Source: Calonectria ilicicola
Taxonomy: Eukaryota; Ascomycota; Sordariomycetes; Hypocreales; Nectriaceae
Direction: 5' to 3'
NCBI GenBank assembly: GCA_020809705.1
Contig: CP085829.1
Span: 4,526,001-4,590,000 of the forward strand
Length of the DNA stretch: 64,000 nucleotides
Part shown: positions 36,935-47,058 of the stretch, piece by piece
How the letters are laid out: each line of letters starts with the position of its first letter
How positions within the stretch are numbered: the stretch's first letter is position 1
Program-made: the position numbers and the translations under genes
Notes under the pieces: generated by a model
What the model saw: the letters and a program-made list of their open reading frames with translations, nothing else
Databases searched by the model: none
What the model was told of the DNA's origin: nothing

Positions 36935-38050
36935 CTACAGCTCGGACTCGGCACCGTTGGTGGACATGGCCATGGGGCTGCCGTTTTGAGTTTGCTGCTG
37001 CTGGCGGAGGCGGGCGTTGCCAGGCGGACGGCGGCGGACCACGACACGGCCGTTCATGTTCATGCTCTCGTCGTCGTCGTCTGAGTCGGGGTTCTGCTCG
37101 GCGTACAAACGGGCCTCGTCGAGCTCGGTGATGTCTGTAGGTCTGTCACGGAGCCATTGCATTCGGGGGCCGGATCGGGCGCGCTCCGAGACGCGGAAGC
37201 CGTAGATGCGGGGTTCATATATGCGGCCGGGGCCCAGGCCGGGGGCGATGTTCTTTGCGTACATGCCATTCACCTGGCCCTCGGCGTCTTGGACCCTGGA
37301 GCTGTTACTGGAGAGGACTTCGATGCCGCGCTTGGTGAGGTCGTATTCAGGGAAGGTGAGGAGGAAGAGAGCACCAAAAGTGCGGCCGAAGAAAGCGCCA
37401 TCGACGGTTTGGAAGCGACTGTTAGGCGGAACGTAAACGTCTAGACACGAAGGGCAGAACAGCTTGACGGTATCCTTGCCAGGGATATCGGAGAGTCCAA
37501 CGGGGAGGGTGCGAGCCTGTTCGCAGTTTGTCCTGGGGCAGCAGCCAAAGTGGCCAAGCTCGTACTTTTCGCTCATTTGTTGAATGCCAGCGCGGGAGCA
37601 GATGAAGCGTTGGTGGATAAGGCCGTAGAGCATCTCAGCTGAGGACTCAATGACGGAAAGGTCGCTTGCCATGCGGCTGTGATGCCTTCGCTCTCGACCT
37701 AAACGCTCTTGGCCCTCGCCCAACCCGGATTCGTTGTCGTCGTCATCCTCCTCTTCCTCCTCTTCCTCTTCGTCGTCTTCTGGCTCGACATCCAAAATCA
37801 TCTGTGATGCGCGCGCGCAAAGCTCACGTGTCAGTCTGAGGGGATCAAGCGGTCAGGTTAGGGGCGGAACGGGAACTGGAACAGGACATACCTCCAATGC
37901 CTCTTTGTACATGCTGACCTGCGTCTGCAGGCCAGTGAGGTTGAAGTCATCCTCGATGAACTCCTCCGACACCTCTGCAAAATACTCGTGGCCGAGCAGG
38001 GAGCAAAAGCTCGAGATCCACGACTCGGGCACGCCCGACGAGGTGGACAT
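36935..38050 (-). CDS. CKB1: Casein kinase II regulatory (beta) subunit
   Basis: Regulatory subunit of the CK2 tetramer, which stabilises the catalytic alpha subunits and directs substrate choice in nucleus and cytosol; 341 aa. Exons: 38050-37892 and 37801-36935, intron 90 bp in phase 0. The N-terminus (WISSFCSLLGHEYFAEV, then EEFIEDDFNLTGL) is canonical. An acidic loop of more than 15 Asp/Glu follows at about 59-75, longer than in animals. The zinc finger has Cys141, Cys146, Cys169 and Cys172 (C-x4-C-x22-C-x2-C), which forms the beta-beta dimer. The segments LPVGLSDIPG and PPNSRFQTVDGAFFG are family hallmarks. The C-terminal tail beyond the core is Q/N/R-rich and probably disordered. The gene shares an 807-bp divergent upstream region with the JmjC gene. 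Confidence 0.96.
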
Positions 38051-38857
38051 GTTTGGCGTCGCGGGAATGAATTCGGGCGATGGATGAATGGGGGCGCGGT
38101 GAGAGGACTCGGAGGCGAGCGTGGTGGCAGGTTAGTTATGTTGGTTTATCGCTGGGGAAAAAAAGACTGGGTATCGATAGCGGCGTCGCTGAGGGCGGGG
38201 TGAAGGCGGGCGGGATAACTAAGGGCGCAGCAGCTCTGGCGATGGACGGTGCGAGTGGGTTTTTTTTGGGCGTGTGGGTGGGTGGCCTGGGCTGCTGGCT
38301 GGCCTGGGCGATGGATGAGAGAGATGCGAGCGTGCTGGTGGGCGGGGAGAATTCAGATGTAGCGGAGGAGCAATGGCATCGTCGACGGGGGCTGTTGGGG
38401 GTTGGGCGTCGAGGCTGGTCGCGAGCACGCACACGCACACGCACACGCACACAGGCTCACGCACACGCACACAAGGCGGCGTTGGTGTAGTGAGTGGCTA
38501 AGGCTGCTGAGCGGGAATGATGCCCTTTGGTTTGTTGGACGAGGCGGCGGGCGGCGGCGATGGGATGATAAGTCTGGCTGTGGATTGTGTTTTGTGGATC
38601 CACCTTCGGACCCGAACAAGTCCTGGGACCCTTGCACCTACTTGTCTTGTTGCTCGGTATCACGCCTTTTTCCGGATTCCGTCCTGTCTGTCACCTACAC
38701 ACACCTATACCTACACTACACCTTACACGCACAAGTACACGAATACAAGTTAATGGAATCGATCAAAGACGGAATAAACCAAATGGATTCTTTTCCTTAA
38801 AATTCAGCTTTCCTTTTTTTTCCACCGCTATACCTAATCCTTCTCCGCCCGCCCGCC
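38051..38857. promoter_or_regulatory. Shared divergent promoter region, CK2 beta / JmjC
   Basis: 807 bp between the start codons of two divergent genes, so promoters for both should lie here. It contains a (CACACG)n repeat near the middle and C/T-rich tracts next to each start. No coding feature is supported; open frames on both strands are driven by the repeat. Confidence 0.6.
38425..38474. repeat. (CACACG)n array
   Basis: About eight hexamer-like GCACAC units with one interruption (AGGCTC), within the shared CK2 beta / JmjC promoter region. Alternating purine-pyrimidine DNA of this type can adopt Z-form. Confidence 0.93.
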
Positions 38858-39919
38858 ATGAACAAAGTCACTCTCTCCACCACCTACTCTCCCTTCCGTC
38901 GCCATCAACTCCAATGGCTCAGCCAACTCTATAAAACCACCACACAGCGCCAACTCTCTTCATCCCGCCCAATTCCCTTGCAACAATCACCCCAAAGTCT
39001 ATCCCAGATTCCTCTCTTTCGAGAACAAGTCCTCAATTCTCAAAAGCCATTCCTCTTTTCAAGAGACTCTGGGTCTGCAGCTGTCCACCTGCCTGCAGCC
39101 ACCAAGTGGTTCCACCAAGCCAACCTTGACAGCGCCACAAACACAGCATCACTATGGAGCATTGCCACTTACATGAACCAGTTCCAGGAATGGCCTTTCC
39201 CCTATGAGCTTGTGACGCCTTCGCCAGAAAGCCAGCGAGCATTTCTGGCCTTTCGTGACTGGCTCCTCGCCAGTAAGGAACCCACAGATTCCATGCTCGC
39301 TGGCATCCTGGAGCCTTCCCTGGCAGAATTTGGCTCGCACACCTTTTTCCAACTCTTCGCTCCCCTCAGGCTTCTCATAAAAGCCCTCGAGTTCAACCAG
39401 TCACAAGCACAAAACTCGCAGGAGCCCGTGGCGCTGTATATCGCACAATCCTCGCTCCCAGATCTGCCTGACGCCCTATTAAACGACTTACCCACTCCAG
39501 ATCTCGTACGCCACGCTGGGAAAGGTGACGTTTACAACTCTAGTATCTGGCTTGGTACGGAGCCGACGTATACACCGCTACACCGTGACCCAAATCCCAA
39601 CTTATTCTGCCAGCTTTGTAGCACAAAGCTCGTCCGGCTCATGCCACCAGGTTCCGGTGACCGCCTATACTTTGAGGTCCTGGCGCGCATCCGCCAGCAG
39701 GGTAACACTCGCATTCGAACAACTGAAATGATGGAAGGGCAGGAGAGGAAGGCGCTTCATGAGGCGGTCTGGACGAGTGATGACCTGCCTGATGAGTTGT
39801 ACGAGGCTGAACTGGGGTCTGGTGATTCGCTGTTTATCCCCAACGGGTGGTGGCATTCTGTCAAAAGCAAAGGCTTTAGTGGAGGGCTCAATGCATCTGT
39901 CAATTGGTGGTTCCGGTGA
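38858..39919 (+). CDS. JmjC/cupin_8 domain protein
   Basis: Likely Fe(II)- and 2-oxoglutarate-dependent oxygenase, 353 aa in a single exon. The double-stranded beta-helix fold is indicated by the metal motif His242-x-Asp244 (TPLHRDPNPN) and distal His333 (GDSLFIPNGWWHSV), giving the complete 2-His-1-carboxylate set. The arrangement resembles the small JMJD5/JMJD7/FIH-like cupin_8 proteins rather than the large histone demethylases: no PHD, ARID or zinc finger is present. The first ~45 residues are basic and S/Q-rich with an amphipathic look, so mitochondrial targeting is conceivable. Substrate unknown; hydroxylation of a protein or RNA target is typical of the family. It ends 116 bp from the convergent stop of the methyltransferase-like gene. 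Confidence 0.85.
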   Translation: MNKVTLSTTYSPFRRHQLQWLSQLYKTTTQRQLSSSRPIPLQQSPQSLSQIPLFREQVLNSQKPFLFSRDSGSAAVHLPAATKWFHQANLDSATNTASLWSIATYMNQFQEWPFPYELVTPSPESQRAFLAFRDWLLASKEPTDSMLAGILEPSLAEFGSHTFFQLFAPLRLLIKALEFNQSQAQNSQEPVALYIAQSSLPDLPDALLNDLPTPDLVRHAGKGDVYNSSIWLGTEPTYTPLHRDPNPNLFCQLCSTKLVRLMPPGSGDRLYFEVLARIRQQGNTRIRTTEMMEGQERKALHEAVWTSDDLPDELYEAELGSGDSLFIPNGWWHSVKSKGFSGGLNASVNWWFR

Positions 39920-40035
39920 CAGAATGACAAAGCTTTGTTACGCTGCAACGGCATCAGACAAAACGGGTCCGCGTCATCAGTTCCATGTGTTTTTATATTG
40001 TACTATATTACGTCCCACATACACGACACCAACCA
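39920..40035. other. Short convergent gap
   Basis: Only 116 bp separates the stop codons of the JmjC gene (+) and the methyltransferase-like gene (-). Ordinary fungal 3' UTRs would overlap here, so antisense transcript pairs are likely. Confidence 0.7.
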
Positions 40036-41055
40036 TCACGACTTCGATATAGGTTTACAAACGATCCAATTGAGATACCCGCAAGGCCACAGATGCACTT
40101 CATTCCCGCTGCGAATCTCCCACTTGCTCGTATCCGCACCACAGCCCCGAAGGAGCGTCTCAACCTCGACCGGTGTTCGAGTCCGAAGGGCAGACACGTA
40201 GCCGTCAAAGACGATTACAAATGGTATAATAGGAATCAACCAGCCAAATATAAAGGTGGCAAGGGATCGCCGCCTCCAGGCGTGACCGGGCGTCTCAATG
40301 ATGACACCGAGGCCCAGTATCAGGAGCGCAAAGAAGCTGGCGAAACTGCGATCCTGGAGCTCAAATATGACAAACCCATCGCTCGTTTCAACGGTATTGC
40401 GCAAGATGTCTATGGCCAGTGGATCGTCAAAGTGGTGGAACGCAAGGTTGAACAACCGCAACGTTTTCTTGCCGTCATCCCTGCGAACTAGGTGCTCTGG
40501 CGCCGCGCTCGCATCGACGCTCTCGCTCTCGTAGGTGACAAGCGGGTTCTTGCGTGCGACTCTGTCCCACGCCTTGACATTGGGGTGCAAGTCTGTGAGG
40601 ACAAAGTGCACGGGGGAGAGGCCCCGGGGCCGCAGGTGGCCGTTGACGGCACGTTCGATTGATGGGGTGGGACCTCCGCCTCCTGCGCAAAAGTCGATGA
40701 CGGTGTAGTCGGGCAGAGAGTCCCCGAATTGTTCAATCAGCGTGTTGGCTGCGATCTGAGAAGGCGAGATGGATTGCAGAGGTGTCTTGGAGTTCCACGT
40801 GCGGGTGAGGGCATCTTGGATACGACTTCTGAGAAAGGTAGGAAACCTAGCGAGAGAAGGCTTTAGCCGGTGCTCAACCGTATAGGTTGGAAAAGATAAG
40901 AGTTGCGGCCAAGAGTTACAGCACAGATCTTTAGGGAAATGGCTTGCATGCTGCATCTCGAGATCGAGGCGGGCAGTGGGGAAACACTTATACCCAACTT
41001 ACCAGGGTTGGTCGTCAATCTCAAAGAGATGTAACCTCGGGACAAGAGGTGCCAT
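40036..41055 (-). CDS. Methyltransferase-like protein with membrane segments
   Basis: 287 aa. Exons: 41055-41003 and 40846-40036. The first exon (MAPLVPRLHLFEIDDQP) joins through a split Trp codon to FPTFLRSRIQ; the alternative single-exon start at 40956 would translate intron sequence. The middle resembles a class I SAM-dependent methyltransferase: glycine-rich motif I at 67-78 (VIDFCAGGGGPT), an acidic motif II (LTDLHPN, 101-107) and AFHHFDDP at 153-160. Two hydrophobic segments follow at about 188-201 and 213-232, so the protein may sit on a membrane, unusual for a small methyltransferase. I do not recognise the specific family and the substrate is unknown. It lies tail-to-tail with the JmjC gene and 532 bp downstream of the Yrb30-type gene on the same strand. 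Confidence 0.8.
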
Positions 41056-41587
41056 ATCGAATAAATAGAGGACGTTTAGCTCGCAACAGTTTTTACTTAG
41101 TACGAACAAATACAGGAAAACGGCAGCTATTATTCTTTATATGAGATAGGATTACGCGTTATATGTTGAGCGCGGCTGGGAACCCCGTCGGAGATTTCGA
41201 AGCTGAGGGTTGGCTGTGATGCAGGGTAGCTCTATACCCATTTGGTCGCGCCAGACCATGCAGGTCTAAAAGCCACCCAAAACTAAGAGATGGAAACAAA
41301 ATTACGTATTATAACTCGTAGATTCTTTATTTCTAAGTCTAATATACCTGCGAAGTTGTAAATTTTCTGATACTATTCTAATACTGTCGTGCTCTAAAAT
41401 TGACGCGCTCATTGTGATTCCAGCATCACGTTTTGCCTTGTCAAGGATTATGTTCCTGGTCAAGTCCCCCACCATTGGTTGGTGCCTGCAGCTCTCAACA
41501 AATTGTTTAGCCTCCGTCGGGCTCTCTTATTTCCCCGACTTTTATATGAGGCTCTCACTAACCCGCTCTATGGGGGGCTTTCAACCA
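41056..41587. other. Intergenic region
   Basis: 532 bp between the methyltransferase-like start and the Yrb30-type stop, both on the minus strand. Must hold the 3' UTR of one and the promoter of the other. AT-rich around 41280-41400; no gene seen. Confidence 0.6.
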
Positions 41588-43587
41588 TTACTTTGTTGGG
41601 GCATCCGTATAAGGATCAAAGCCCACCCGACGTTTGGCGTCGTTGCGCACTCTCCATTGAGTTTCACCAATAAGACCCGTCGTTGATGTCTCTTCAAGGA
41701 AGAAACTCAGAATATGATCTGGAATTGACAGGTGCGAAGCTTGCTGAAACTCCTGAAGACTAGTCAGTCGAATTAGCATCTCCATCAGCGATAGCGAGGT
41801 TGTGATCGACCCAAACGGCGAACGGGCGACAAATTCCCTTGTCTTGGCCGCCTCCTGCGAGTGGGACAGCGGTTGCGACGAAGATGAACTTGTTGATGGC
41901 CGCAGAGATAGTTTTTTGATTTGATCCACAACTTTGGAGTCGAGTGCCTTCCAAGGTTGTGAAGAGCCGCCATGTCTGGATGACGCATCCTCAAACTCAT
42001 CGGTTCCCTCTGAACCAACAGTGTCGTCCTCCTCTTCCTCTGGACTTTCCTCGTCATCTTCCTCAAACACCTCCAGCGCGATCCAATCTGGGTCAAGATG
42101 AGAAGGGAATTTGTAACTGGCAAGACTGCTTCGAAGGGGATATTCGGAATTGCCTACTTGCATGCCAACGGCCTCTTGCAATAGCTGTTTATCAATATTG
42201 TCTTGTTCATCATCCCCATCAACAGTATCTGAGACGACACTGCCGTTCTCACTCCTCGTATACTCAAGACATTCGGCAAACCCGCCGGTCCCGTTCCAAT
42301 TTGGGGTGGCTTGGAAGTCACGCTTCAACAATAACACTGGATTTTGTTCTCCATCGGTGGCGTTTCCGATGTTGAGGATACGGCCAGTGTCAGTGTAGAA
42401 GATCTTTGATACTTGATGGATTGGTATAGATTCGCGGATACCAGCTGTTGCAATGTCGTCGTAATGTGTAGGGTTGTACTTGTGTTCATGGTCATGGACT
42501 CGCCCATCATCCAAATCTTCGATTATTTCCAGGTGGTACGCGTATTCGTCTCCTCCTGCAATTGGAAGGTGAGAGGAAAACGGATCAGGGGAACCGTCGG
42601 GATCTCTACTGTTGGGCCGATAGCCAGCCGTACTGTCAAAGACATAATCTGCCCGGGTCCTGCAAAGGCGTACGCGAGCTTTGTGTAAAACCTCCTTCCA
42701 GATTGGCTTTCGCGCACCATCTTCTAACCCATACGGTGCCTCATTGTTTGGGGGTTGCGGGAAACTGTCAGTGGCATTGGCATCGCCAATAGGCGAGACT
42801 TCATTTGAGGATGAAGAGGTCTGGGCAGAGGCATGGCCTAAGAATAACATATATAAAGATAGGGTAAAGGCGGGGCCGATTTGGACTGGCTTACTTGGGT
42901 CCTGCGCAAACTGCGTGTCACCAACAATGAGGAATGTACTGGCCTGTAGAAGTCTCGAAGGTGAGACACCTGCAGGTAGTGAGGTTGAGAGACTTTCACC
43001 CGATGCGCTTATGGCTAGCTGCAGTAGAGGGATTTCGCGGTCGATTCTAGACAGAAGCTCCTCGATGCTCTTGATGATGGCTACCAAATCATCTGAATGG
43101 GGCTGGGGCGGCTTGGGTTGCCCAGGATTAGGATTGGCGGTCAGTTCTTCAGACGCGGCTACAACCTCAATGCGACGACCCAGCGAGACAATCTCCTTAT
43201 GAAGTGACTTTGCGAGGGGCACAGCGGACTCAAGAAAAATGTTGCCTCTTCCTGACCTGCGATTCGTTAGCACGTGCCTTGGCTTGGTATATAGGAGATA
43301 AGGATTGGGCATCACCTACTTGAACTCGATCAGATCGATGGCGGGGGAAATGATCTGGGCACGGCGTTAGCGACCCCTAACCTCCTACCAAACAACCGAT
43401 GACGTACCTTGATTTTGCTATCAAGGAGCTTTCGGAGCGTCCTGAGGCGAGAATACAGCTTCTTGTCCTCGACGGAATTCAGCAGGCGGGAACATTGGCC
43501 CAATGCATATGTGGACGTCAAGGCGATGCCTGAACGGATGGCATACCTCATGGCCTGGACGCCGACCGTGGCCAAAAACTCGTCCAT
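41588..43587 (-). CDS. RanGTP-binding protein, Yrb30 type
   Basis: Probable Ran-cycle factor related to yeast Yrb30, a RanGTP-binding protein, 627 aa. Exons: 43587-43408, 43354-43320 (35 nt) and 43256-41588. The N-terminus (VGVQAMRYAIRSGIALTSTY, then ALGQCSRLL) and the spliced block IISPAIDLIEFKSGRGNIFLES are the parts I recognise as this family's conserved start. A strongly acidic stretch (EEDDEESPEEEEDDTVGSEG) lies in the C-terminal third, with a Ser-rich segment after it. The minus-strand segment 42894-42838 also has GTAAG...TTCTTAG ends, is 57 bp long and stop-free, but it encodes plausible protein (QIGPAFTLSLYMLFLGH) and lacks a clear CTAAC branch site, so I kept it as coding. The function in nuclear transport is by family only. 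Confidence 0.78.
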
Positions 43588-44753
43588 GATGACGCCATCA
43601 AGATGAAAAGCAGGCCGTTTGGAGTTGAAAGTCTACGAGCCTGCTAATATCTATTGTTTGTTGAGAGAGAGGAGGCAAAACAAAGCAAAATGCACGGCAG
43701 ACACACGGCGTGCTGCATGACCCGCGCGTTTGGGCTTGGGGCGGTAGACAGCCCGCCGCATCGCTGTTCCGGGCGGTCGCTGTGCGCTGTAATCGCATAC
43801 ATAAAGCGCCTGAGGCATGGGCAATTAGCGAGTTGGTAGTTGCACAACTTTTGGCTTGTAGTGGGGTGACAGGGATGCTTTAGGCCGACAGCTTGAAGGC
43901 GAGGGGCAACGTGTACAGTGAAACGCCTGAGAGTTGCCCCTCCTCAGTGCGAGGCTAGGATAAGCACTGTCATGGGCTGTACCTCTGTCAGGTCCCCGCT
44001 GTGCTGAGCCATTGGTTTTGGGCACAAGTCATCAATGGCTTGACAGAACAGGGCTAATGCCGGGCTCGTGACCGTGGTGAGATTGGGAATATCGCATCCT
44101 TCGTGAGTCACCCGTGATGATTCAGAACCAGGCGTAGATACAAAGCAAAAAAAAAAAAGTAAGAGGTTGGCGTTGTTAGGCTGGTGCTGCCTAGTTTCAA
44201 GGATACCACGACTTGTTTATGTGAATCACCATGCACAGTGGAGAGGATGCAGGTAATATTCATCGTACTATGATCGACTCAGAGCGGGCAAATGACTGCC
44301 CTGGGTACCCCTCGCCACAGTGAAAACAGTGCCCGGATTGGGTGGAAAAGAAAAGTGCGTCGTTCTCCATACAATTCTGGCTGTATGGGCGGCACACTTT
44401 TTTTTCCACCAGATGCCAGGGCAGCGTCATGGTGGGGTTCGAGTTTTTAACCTCTCCACCAAAGGCCCAAGTCTTTAACCCAGCACAAAACGCATCTTGG
44501 TCGTCAGGCACACACCTTCCCTACGACTATTGCTTTTCTTGGTGCCCAAGTTCCCCTCGAGGACCCTTCTAGAAGTCTACGAGGCAGGTACTTGCTCATT
44601 CCTGTCCCCGGCCCCCCACAGACTCTCGGACACAAGAGGTTGCATATCTAGGGCCACATTAAGTCCGCAGACCATTCAGACCGCAAACCACTTTGCACGT
44701 CGAACCGATCGATCTACTACGCCGCGTCGCGCGTCGACCCCGACACAATCAAC
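43588..44753. promoter_or_regulatory. Divergent promoter region, Yrb30-type / eRF3
   Basis: 1166 bp between two divergent start codons. Contains short poly-A near 44147-44158 and C/T-rich sequence immediately upstream of eRF3. No gene or RNA feature supported. Confidence 0.55.
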
Positions 44754-47058
44754 ATGGCCGACCTCAACTCTTGGGAGGACGATCCTGCTGCCCAGGACGA
44801 GAACCTCTCTCGCCAGGCTCAGCAGCAGCTTAACATGAACCCTGCCAACCCCGCCCCCGCGCAAGGAGGCTTCCGACCCAACGTTGCTTCTTTCCAGCCT
44901 ACCGCCCAGGCTTTCCAGCCCGGCCAGTTCGGAGGCTTCGTTCCCCAATACCAGCAGCAACAATACTATCAGCAGGGCTACTACCCTCAGTACGGCCAGC
45001 AACAGCAGCAACAGCAGCAGCAAGGCTTTAACCAGTACAACCAGTATGGTGGCGGCTTCAGCCAAGGCTATGGTATGATGTTTTGCGCAAAATTCGCATC
45101 CTCCTTCTTTATCTGACGCTGACTTGTTTAATGTAGGTGGTGGATATCCTCAGTACGGTCAGCAACAACAGCCCGCCCAGGCTCAGCAGCAGCCTGCTCA
45201 AGCCCAGCCCGCTGCCCCCTCAATTGCTCAGCGACCAGCTGATGCTCCTGCCGCCCCTGCTGCCGCTGCCCCTGTCAAGGTCCTCAGCATCAGCGCCGAT
45301 GGCACAGCTTCAAAGCCCAAGGCCAAGGTGCTCTCCATCGGCGGCGCTTCAACCCCTGCCAAGAAGGAGGACCCCAAGCCTGAGCCTACTGACAAGCCTG
45401 AGGCTGGTCAAAAGGCCGCCGCCGTCAAGGCCATCGAGAAGACTGGCGAGAAGGCTGGCAAGACTGCTGCCAAGTCCGGAACTACTTCCCCCAGCGCCTC
45501 TGGTCGCTCTAGTCCCGCCGCTGGCGACAAGAAGCCTACTGCCCGCGAGATCGATGCTGTCCAGAAGGAGCAGGCTGCTGACGTCGATGAGGAGACACTC
45601 AAGGAAATTTACGGCAAGGAACATGTCAACATCATCTTCATGGGTCACGTCGATGCCGGAAAGTCGACTCTTGGTGGATCTGTCTTGTACGCTACCGGCA
45701 TGGTTGATGAGCGAACCATGGACAAGTACAAGAGGGAAGCTAAAGATCTGGGTCGTGAGTCCTGGTACCTATCATGGGTCATGGATCTGAACAAGGAGGA
45801 GCGAACTCAGGGTAAGACCATTGAAGTTGGTCGTGGATACTTCGAGACCGAGAAGCGAAGATACAGTATTCTAGATGCTCCTGGCCACAAGATGTACGTC
45901 CCCAACATGATCGGTGGTGCTTCGCAAGCCGATGTCGGTATCCTGGTCATCTCCGCCCGAAAGGGTGAGTACGAAACTGGTTTCGAGCGAGGTGGTCAGA
46001 CCCGTGAGCACGCTATGCTTGCCAAGACCCAGGGTGTCAACAAGCTCATTGTCGCCATCAACAAGATGGACGACCCCACCGTTGAGTGGTCCGAGGTTCG
46101 ATACAAGGAGTGTACCACCAAGCTGGCTCAGTTCCTTAAGGCCACTGGATACAACCTGAAGACCGATGTCTACTTTTTGCCCCTTGCCGCTCAGCAGGGC
46201 TTGGGTATCAAGGACCGTGTTCCCAAGACCGTCTGTCCTTGGTGGGAAGGTCCTTCGCTGCTCGAGTACCTTGACGGCATGAAGGCTCTGGAGCGAAAGC
46301 TGAACGCCCCCTTCATGTTGCCTGTCAACGGCAAGTACCGAGACATGGGTACCATGGTTGAAGGAAAGATTGAAGCCGGTGTCGTTAAGAAGAGTATGAA
46401 CCTGATTATGATGCCCAACAAGACAACCGTTGAAGCCGCAGCCGTGTACGGCGAGCAAGAGGAGGAAGTGCCACTGGCGCAGTGCGGTGACCAGGTGCGA
46501 ATCCGTCTCAAGGGTATTGAAGAAGAAGATATTCTTCCCGGTTTCGTGCTGTGCTCGCCGAAGCGACTGGTGCACACTGTGCAGGAGTTTGAGGCCCAGA
46601 TCCGTATTCTGGAACTCAAGAGCATTTTGACTGCTGGTTTCAACTGTGTGCTACACGTTCACTCGGCCATTGAAGAAGTAACATTTGCAGCTCTTTTGCA
46701 CAGATTGCAAAAGGGAACTGGCCGCAAGAGCAAGCTGCCGCCGACACACGCCAAGAGGGGCGACAGTATTATTGCACGCATGCAGGTGATTGGCGGAGCT
46801 GGCGCCGTGTGCGTGGAGAGGTTTGAGGACTATCCCCAGATGGGTCGATTCACTCTGCGAGACCAGGTCCGTTCTGCCATCCCCCCCGTCCCCGCCTTAT
46901 TCCCCGTCCCGTCCCGTCCCCAGCGCCTGATTGTCGGCGCTGTGGGGGCTATACTCGGGAGGATTATTTTTATTTCAATCTCAGATCGCTAACATGGTGT
47001 GCAGGGACAAACCATTGCCATTGGCAAGATTACGAAGCTCATTTCCAACGATGCTTAA
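44754..47058 (+). CDS. SUP35: Translation release factor eRF3 (Sup35)
   Basis: GTPase that acts with eRF1 to terminate translation in the cytosol, 700 aa. Exons: 44754-45072, 45137-46866, 47005-47058. Residues 1 to about 140 are Q/N/Y/G-rich, with nine consecutive Gln at 44997-45023 and PQYGQQQ-type units, comparable with the yeast Sup35 prion domain. A charged, K/E/A-rich middle region follows. The GTPase core has GHVDAGKS at 276-283, then DAPGHK and NKMD, followed by the two beta-barrel domains. Intron 1 (64 bp) lies within the Q/Y-rich domain. The last exon is only 54 nt and encodes GQTIAIGKITKLISNDA; reading through intron 2 instead reaches a stop at 46992 and replaces this conserved end, so the splice is well supported despite its weak GTCCGT donor. 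Confidence 0.95.
44997..45023 (+). repeat. Poly-Gln tract in eRF3
   Basis: Nine Gln codons (mixed CAG/CAA) in the prion-like N-terminal domain. The codon mixture makes it a stable amino-acid repeat rather than a pure CAG microsatellite. Confidence 0.9.

Noticed and set aside
38080..38490. Coding frames across the CK2 beta / JmjC promoter
   Set aside because: The frames depend on the CACACG repeat and give Arg/Val or Thr/His repeats with no domain.
40863..40956. Methyltransferase-like start at the downstream ATG (40956)
   Set aside because: The residues between this ATG and 40847 lie in a good intron; splicing from 41003 to 40846 gives a continuous protein start.
46867..46992. Read-through C-terminus of eRF3
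   Set aside because: It replaces the conserved GQTIAIGKITKL end, which is recovered exactly by splicing to 47005.
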